Below, in pieces: positions 57,987-64,000 of a stretch of DNA of 64,000 nt. How positions within the stretch are numbered: the stretch's first letter is position 1; every line of letters starts with the position of its first letter. Made by a program: the position numbers and the translations under genes. A model generated the notes under the pieces. It saw only the letters and a list, made by a program, of their open reading frames with translations, was not told the DNA's origin and did no database searches. Origin of the DNA: Dioscorea cayenensis subsp. rotundata (lineage: Eukaryota; Streptophyta; Magnoliopsida; Dioscoreales; Dioscoreaceae); contig NC_052489.1 in assembly GCF_009730915.1 (NCBI RefSeq), positions 25,103,916 to 25,167,915 on the forward strand, given 5' to 3'.

Positions 57987-59539
57987 TCAGATCACCTTCG
58001 ACATTCTTAGTGCCCGTATGAATCAAACCCTCAGTTTGAAGAAGGGAGCATTTGTAGAAGTTGAATATGAATTTGGAAGAGAGCTTAAGCCAATTAGGGA
58101 GATCAAGTACTTGTCAATACATAGTCAAATGCTTTGTACTAATTGGAATGTGAAATGTTTTGTATCATACTATCATTTTGACAGAAATAAGGCATGGGAA
58201 AAATATATATTATTGAGAAACATAACTGAAAACTATAGTGATTACTCTTTTCTTTTCCTTCAATTTATTTAAAAAAAAACCAAAAACTTCTCATGCCTTG
58301 GCAATGAAGTTTGTGTTTATGTTTTTTTTTATTATTTTATTTTTAAAATGTGGACAAGTCATGATTTTGAGTTCTTGATCTTTGATTTAGGAGAGAAATA
58401 AAATATAATTATGCTATTGCAGAAATGGTGTTTTTAAGTATATCTAATATTGCTAAACATTAATTTTAAATTAAATGCATATAAAAGATCATTATATATT
58501 TACTTATGCATGATTACACTGGAAGTTGCGCTATTGCCGGAATTTAATTAGATAGTAAGCTAGTGATGTGTCTGCCTTTCCTGTGCGTTAGATAAAAGCA
58601 TTGTTGCAGGAAAAAAAAAAGAAATTGGTTGAAGAGCAGAAGAGGATGCGGATTTATTTAACATATCTAAGTTAATCTAATGCAATTTGCCCAATGACAA
58701 AATTACCCCAAGCCTTAGACAGCCTATTAGTAATATTTAGGGGAAAAAGTGCAAATCTTCCGGCTTTACACAAAACCTTCACGTTGGGGGTATGATGCTT
58801 CTCCTCTTCTTTATTATTATTATTACTTTTTAAAAAAATTTAATTTTTATCTTCGCTTCTCTTTTATGTTAAAATAGATCTTCCAAACACCTTGATGGTA
58901 GTATTGATATTTATTTTATTTTTAAAAAGTGATTATATTTTTAAAAAAAATAATATAGACACATCATAGATTCAAACTTACAGGTTTTGACTTCATACAA
59001 ACTCTTCTATTCTGAGGGTCATCGAGAATTGATATCAATTAAGTTTTTTCGTTTACAATAATATATATTACATAGCTATAAAAAATGAGGTTTTTTACGT
59101 AATTATCAAGATAAATGAGTTGTATTAAAAAATAAAATAAAAGAGGAAGGGCAAGGACTTACTGCTATAGCCAATTCTACAGGTAAATGTACCAAGTGCA
59201 GTAGGAATTGTTTTCAATGTCCTGTTTTAATGGCTCTCTTGAATTTCTTTGTATCGTTGTTAATAACTTTTAAGTTTTTTTTTTTATTTTGTGTATATAT
59301 GTTCTCAGTTTAATAACTCTTTAGAAAAAATAATAAATTAAATATATATATATATATATATAATGGTTGCCAGTGTTTGTTTGGAGTACGAAAGATCCAG
59401 AAGAAGATGTGCACATACTAGAGTATACTTTTAACTTATGGCAAGAGAACTAACACTGCCGACATCCTACTAGTCACTATCATCGTTAGAGCAGCTTGGG
59501 TGTTCGCTTGCTACTTTGCCCCACTTTAGTAACTATTTA
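57987..59539. other. Intergenic region downstream of ERGIC3
   Basis: The ERGIC3 3' UTR is followed by strongly AT-rich sequence with a TA run (59344-59363). A 125-codon frame overlapping the last exon is a frame shadow. No gene is seen. Confidence 0.5.
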
Positions 59540-60103
59540 GGGGCCGTTTGGTTCACGGTAATGATATATTACCACGTAACGAGATTACCGTGGTAATAAG
59601 ATTGGGAATGTTATATGCCCAAGAATGTTGTGGTAATTCATGATAACCATGTTTGGTTGGAAACTCATGTTACATAGTAATAAACTTGGTAATATTCTAA
59701 ATTTTCCAAAATACCCTTGTGTCTACTATTTTATGCAAGTTTAAATTTAAAATAAAATAAAATTTTTGATAAAAATTAACTTTTCGAAGCTAAACATATT
59801 CCAAAAATAATGTTATTTAAATTTAATTTTTTTATCCAACAAATAAAGTATGAAAATTATTATATTTAAACAAAGGGTATATTTGTCCAAAAAATATTTC
59901 AGATTACCACCCACTTGGTAATCCAACATAGCCACCTATTTTGGTGGTAATGGGATTACCAAGTTTCTTGGTAATCTTCCAATGTTAGTAATTACAAATT
60001 ATCATCAATATTACCACCACCAATAATCCAAACATGGTAATGTGAAAAGATTACCACGTAACAGACGGTAATGTTTTCACATTACCGCTAACCAAACAGC
60101 CCC
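59540..60103. mobile_element. Tourist-like (PIF/Harbinger) MITE
   Basis: A 564-bp element begins GGGGCCGTTTGGTT and ends AACCAAACAGCCCC, with inverted ends continuing into GGTAAT/ATTACC tracts. It is flanked by a TTA target duplication (59537-59539 and 60104-60106), typical of Harbinger elements. The interior is rich in TTACCA and TGGTAA motifs pairing across the element. No coding capacity. Confidence 0.8.
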
Positions 60104-60106
60104 TTA

Positions 60107-60640
60107 AGGTTTAATAAATGAATCAATGCTTGATTTTGACTACAACCAGCTTAGTTAACTAATCCAATGAAAATTTCAGATTAAAACCTCTATCCGCTAA
60201 TCTCTCATACAACCAAATTATCACTGTTTTGTTAAATTTCAAGCTGTCCTATTGTTGAACATCAGACGAGTGCATAGTTCTAAATGCACGACCCTTTTAC
60301 TGTCATTTATAAATCTAGTGAGGTAGTGATTTAAGCATTTAATAGACATGCCAAACAATTTCCTAATAACAATTACAATATTAGTGAAACCATCACTAGT
60401 ACCCATTCATATATGCAAGGAGAAAATCTAACAGGTCATTATTTTTGTACATATAGAAGAACAACACAAAACAGTTAAATATTACACACCTCAACATAGA
60501 AGAAAGAGAAGTCCACAACTTCATATGTATGAAGTAGATTCCAAGATAATGGCACCAAACCAGAGCTTGGCATGTATATGGCTCGAAAGACGGCAAAATG
60601 AACCAGTGCAAGCTGCAGGAATAGCACCAAATCCATACGG
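60107..60640. other. Intergenic region and F-box gene 3' flank
   Basis: Unique AT-rich sequence; the right part is probably the 3' UTR of the F-box gene. Nothing else recognised. Confidence 0.5.
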
Positions 60641-61702
60641 CTAGAAACCATTCATTTCCAAGAGATAAGTCCGACGCTTCATGAGTGCCTTAACTGCAGA
60701 ATTGAAAGGCCCATCAAATGCTCCAAAAACAAAAGCATCGGTATCCTTCCGACTAATGTTATTTCCATTGCTGCCCTCGCTTGAGGGCTTGATCACCACA
60801 AGCGTAGCACCTTGCACGCCCATGCCACCGGGAAGTTCCAAGTATGGAGCATACCTTAACTTCATACTTGATGCTGGAATTTGAGTCCTGTTCGATGATG
60901 CTGAGGCTGATAATGGCTTCTCCCTGAAATCCTTCAGCTGATCCACACCCATGCTCAGAGTCCCTTGTCCATCTGCATCAATCAATACCAGGCTCCTAAG
61001 AGTAGGGTGGTCCTTAATTACAGGGTGCAAAAGATAATGCCTCGTTGAGGCAGCAATCATTGAACTAATAGTCCAGACTACTCGCAGCTTCAGCCCTCCG
61101 TTAGTGTAAAATGATTCCGGTATGCTCCCATTATCTTCTACAGAAGGCTCCAGATCACTTGTAGGGTTGCAGTCAATCCGGGTACCACCCAAGATCACAC
61201 AGTTCTGAAGAGTGCTCCCAAACTCTGCTCTCCATTTTAAAAGTACTCCGTCTTCTGTTCCAACATCACCAGCAGGAAGCTCTATTCTAAGATTGCGGAC
61301 ATGGGTGAAATTCTTAAGCACTTGTGCAGGAGAGTGATGGGAGAGCTGTGGAAAGAGAGGCTTGTTCCCACCGTTGGTGTTACGAAGGTGATTGAAGGGT
61401 TTAAGAAGAGTGAAGAGCATAAGTTTTAGGAAGTGGGAAAAGAGGTTCCGGGGTTTTGGAGAAGATGGATTCAGCCCCTCATCCGAATCACCATCAACAG
61501 TAACAACCCGGTCGATTTTAACATAAATGTCATGGACAAGAGGCACAAGCATGTTAAAACGCCTTGAGACAGCGGCACATCGGCCAAGAGAGCGAACATC
61601 AGCTACCTTGTTCAAAATTAGAAGAACCAAGGAGTCGGGTAATCGATCAAACTCGTCAAGGTCTGGGGAAGGGTCAGCATGAATTCGCACTCTGGGTTGC
61701 AT
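60641..61702 (-). CDS. F-box protein (At5g46170/At4g18380-like)
   Basis: This is an intronless coding region for 353 aa. The F-box is near the N-terminus (about residues 18-60: FDRLPDSLVLLILNKVADVRSLGRC-A-SRRFN), the SKP1-binding module of SCF ubiquitin ligases. The remaining chain lacks LRR or Kelch repeats. It has KNFTHVRNLRIELPAGD, an ILGGTRI segment and a C-terminal DAFVFGAFDGPFNSAVKALMKRRTYLLEMNGF block, an arrangement I know from a small plant F-box family of this size. The substrate is unknown. The first ATG (61702) gives MQPRVRIHADPSPDLDEFDRLPDSL. A 5'-UTR intron of 614 bases (61712-62325) separates the start exon from a leader exon at 62326 to about 62650. Confidence 0.9.
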   Translation of the reverse strand: MQPRVRIHADPSPDLDEFDRLPDSLVLLILNKVADVRSLGRCAAVSRRFNMLVPLVHDIYVKIDRVVTVDGDSDEGLNPSSPKPRNLFSHFLKLMLFTLLKPFNHLRNTNGGNKPLFPQLSHHSPAQVLKNFTHVRNLRIELPAGDVGTEDGVLLKWRAEFGSTLQNCVILGGTRIDCNPTSDLEPSVEDNGSIPESFYTNGGLKLRVVWTISSMIAASTRHYLLHPVIKDHPTLRSLVLIDADGQGTLSMGVDQLKDFREKPLSASASSNRTQIPASSMKLRYAPYLELPGGMGVQGATLVVIKPSSEGSNGNNISRKDTDAFVFGAFDGPFNSAVKALMKRRTYLLEMNGF

Positions 61703-61711
61703 TTTGAATAT

Positions 61712-62325
61712 CTACAAGTTGGCTTAGAAAGGCAAACTTGTTGTTGATTCCTACTTCTATGATTCAGTTTTAAGCTCTCAAACTGAATCTATAAAGGTTT
61801 CAGACTAATACTCAAATTTCCATTTCAGTTTGAAAGTTCTGAGAACTGAACAGTGAACATGAGGAGGTTAGAACACATACAATGAATCATTAGAGAATCT
61901 ATCTGCACTCTGAAAGGGTCAAACTCCAAGCCAATCGATCTGAAGGAAGAGCAACCATGAACTACCAATAATTAGAGCTCATAACAAAACCAAGAATCGA
62001 AACAAAACACAAAAAAAATTTAAGAAAAACATCATAAATTCGACATGCCACATGAAAGAGAAAAAAACAAAAGCAGAATTGCATTAATTGGCGGATGGAT
62101 GACAAACTACTAACCTAAAGAAACCAAAAGCTTTTTTTATGCATTCATTGAAAATCTTAGAGAGAGAACAAGAAAAAAAAACTAAAATATCTGTAAATCG
62201 GACAAACAATAGCACCAATTAAACCCACAAATAAACCAAACAAATGACAGAAAAAGATTACTTTTTTAAAAGAAAAAAAAAAAAGAAATTTTATATATAT
62301 TTAATTGCTTAGACATCACCAGTAC
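61712..62325 (-). other. 5'-UTR intron of the F-box gene
   Basis: On the minus strand a donor GAAG|GTACTGG (62325) and acceptor TTGTAG|ATATTC (61712) bracket AT-rich sequence directly before the start exon. The leader exon to the right contains AAACCCTAG-type sequence usual in plant 5' UTRs. Confidence 0.65.
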
Positions 62326-62654
62326 CTTCCAGAAAAACCCTAGCCTCTCGCGAGTGGTACACAGCAACTGCTACCAATTCGAAATCGAAACTCAGCCACT
62401 CCTCTCATATCTCCATCAGATCGGACCGCTCGGAGCTCCAACTTGAAAAGACTCAATCAAACACCAGCCTAGAAAAAACAAAAGTAGGGATTTCGATGAA
62501 ATTAGGACTTCAGCATCTAGATCTCTCGATCAAAGATGACGAGGGTGGAGAAATCAGGTGAAATTATAGGAAAAACATGGATTTCAAGGAAATGAAAAGG
62601 AGAATTAGGGATCGAAATAGGGAAGAAGAGAGCTCCATTCGGACATTAGGGCGA

Positions 62655-62664
62655 GGGGGGGGGG
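62655..62664. repeat. G-run in the F-box promoter region
   Basis: A run of about ten Gs close to the presumed transcription start of the F-box gene. Confidence 0.7.
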
Positions 62665-62891
62665 CGCAACTGGGAGAGTCGCGTGGTCTAACGGGGATCT
62701 TATACCACAGTCTTGGAAAACGTTGTTTGAGTTAACGGCGTTAAGTCACGTGATTTGTACGGCTGGCTGGCAAGGAGATGGTCGCTAGCGGGTTGCGGGT
62801 CCTACTATGCGTTTTGATCCCCGCTTCCTGATATATAATAAAAAGAATATTAATTTTTTTGAAGTACATGATGGACGTATACTTAGAGGTG

Positions 62892-63250
62892 TAATCGATC
62901 AAGTTCGAGCCGAATAGTAGCGAGCTTGAGCTCAATTGATCGATACTCGGCTCAAGCTCGATTGAGTGTTTATTTTATAACTTGAGCTCGACTCGGTACA
63001 CAAATCGAGCTACTCGAGCTCACTCGACTAAGCTTAAAAAAGCTAAACATGATCAATAACATTATGCTCGAGCTCGAAAGTTTTTCTCTTTGATTTTTAT
63101 CATATAAATCTAATGTTATATATATATATATATATATGTATATGTTTGATTAGGCTTACAAGCACTCGAACCAAGTATCATAATACTCAAATTTGGCTCG
63201 CTTGACCACTCGAGCTCAGCTCAATCGCAACTGAGCTGAGTTCAAGTTTT
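62892..63250. repeat. GAGCTCGA-rich palindromic repeat block
   Basis: The block has many short degenerate copies and inverted copies of GAGCTCGA/TCGAGCTC on both sides of a TA run (63118-63136). This kind of TCGAGC-rich dispersed repeat is common in plant intergenic DNA. The ends and target duplication could not be set, so the element class is open. Confidence 0.5.
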
Positions 63251-64000
63251 CACCAAGTCAAGCAAGAATAGTCTGCGAGACTGCGAGTAGAGATGTATCA
63301 TTTACACCATGAAAAAAGATTTTACTGGTATTTTACAGAACTAATATTCCAGCATTCCAATTTCATTTCTAACCGGTTGTGGTTTGCCCCTTGAGCTACT
63401 TTGAGTTTCTTTTCAAAACATACTTGTTATTAATTTTTTTTTTTTGAAAAAATAGTGTAAAAATTACTTTAGTTTTATTATTCATCATGCATAAAATAGA
63501 ATTTAAATATCTGATCTCTCTCGTGGATTCTAGTGCTTTACCAGTAGATCACGTCCATATTGATTACATACCATTAAAACCAAAACACTAAAAATTAATA
63601 AAAAGATCTATTATCAAAATAAAAATAGCATAAAAAGTAATAAATAATTTCCCCTTTATCCATGACATGGATCTCCCTCTCCATCTCCACAGTTCTCCCT
63701 TATCCTAAGCTTCAACACACATTTCTCTATTCTAATTATTATTAAAAAAATTGCATATATATATATATATATCCCTTAAAAAGCCTCATAATTGAGTGTA
63801 TCCACATAAAATTTGTATTTCATACTTATAATCCTAAGAAACATTAATATTTATGTGTATACCTCTTCTTGTTGTTATCAAACGTTGAGATTTGTTAAAG
63901 TGCAGCAAATATCATACACTTTTTACAAAATAATTAAATTAAAATTTTAGGGAATAGGGATATATACTCATAATATGTTTTTCCTTTTTTTTTTGTAGTT
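63251..64000. other. Right-hand end of window, no gene seen
   Basis: AT-rich sequence with a TA microsatellite (about 63754-63770). I see no coding region or recognised repeat. Confidence 0.5.

Noticed and set aside
57895-58272. 125-aa frame over the last ERGIC3 exon
   Set aside because: It is out of phase with the exon and runs into the 3' UTR.
1-64000. CRISPR arrays, bacterial operons, organelle DNA insertions, tRNA or rRNA genes
   Set aside because: No regularly spaced short repeats with unique spacers, and no rRNA or full tRNA fold was seen; tandem repeats here are minisatellites or gene duplications.

Overview
This is plant nuclear DNA: AT-rich spacers, GT-AG introns, a DYW-class PPR gene, plant transposon families and tRNA-derived SINEs. 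The modest GC content of the coding exons argues against a grass. A non-grass monocot such as yam (Dioscorea) is my guess from overall feel; nothing in the window proves it.

Positions 1-34,400 hold a tandem array of DUF538-domain genes (PF04398, about 141 aa, intronless), all on the minus strand. Eight copies are visible: copy 1 is cut by the window edge, copies 2, 4, 5, 6, 7 and 8 are intact, and copy 3 is a 5'-truncated pseudogene. The spacers show that the array repeats as a three-gene block. Three spacer types, called A, B and C here, recur in the order A-B-C, A-B-C, A, followed by copy 8, whose upstream region is the unique flank. Insertions shared by spacers of one type predate the block duplication: a SINE in A, a 1.3-kb element in B, and a LINE scrap of a few dozen bp in C. 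Insertions private to one spacer postdate it: a 2.96-kb solo LTR in A1, a 2.3-kb foldback MULE in C3, a 1.16-kb MULE relic with a transposase zinc knuckle in C6, and a 1.5-kb 5'-truncated LINE in A7.

Positions 34,400-64,000 are a normal single-copy gene region: an intronless DYW-type PPR protein (-), a 75-aa coiled-coil protein with four coding exons (-), BUB3 (+, nine exons, head-to-head with the coiled-coil gene), NSE1 of the SMC5/6 complex (+, six exons, apparently with a GC-AG first intron), an ERGIC3/Erv46-type cargo receptor (+, thirteen exons) and an intronless-CDS F-box protein (-) with a 5'-UTR intron. A Tourist-like MITE and another SINE copy lie between these genes.

The single-copy genes belong to unrelated housekeeping processes (organelle RNA editing, spindle checkpoint, DNA repair, ER-Golgi traffic, ubiquitination) and are not a functional cluster. 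The distinctive content is the DUF538 array, where near-identical coding and promoter sequences are kept while the spacers collect and lose mobile DNA.
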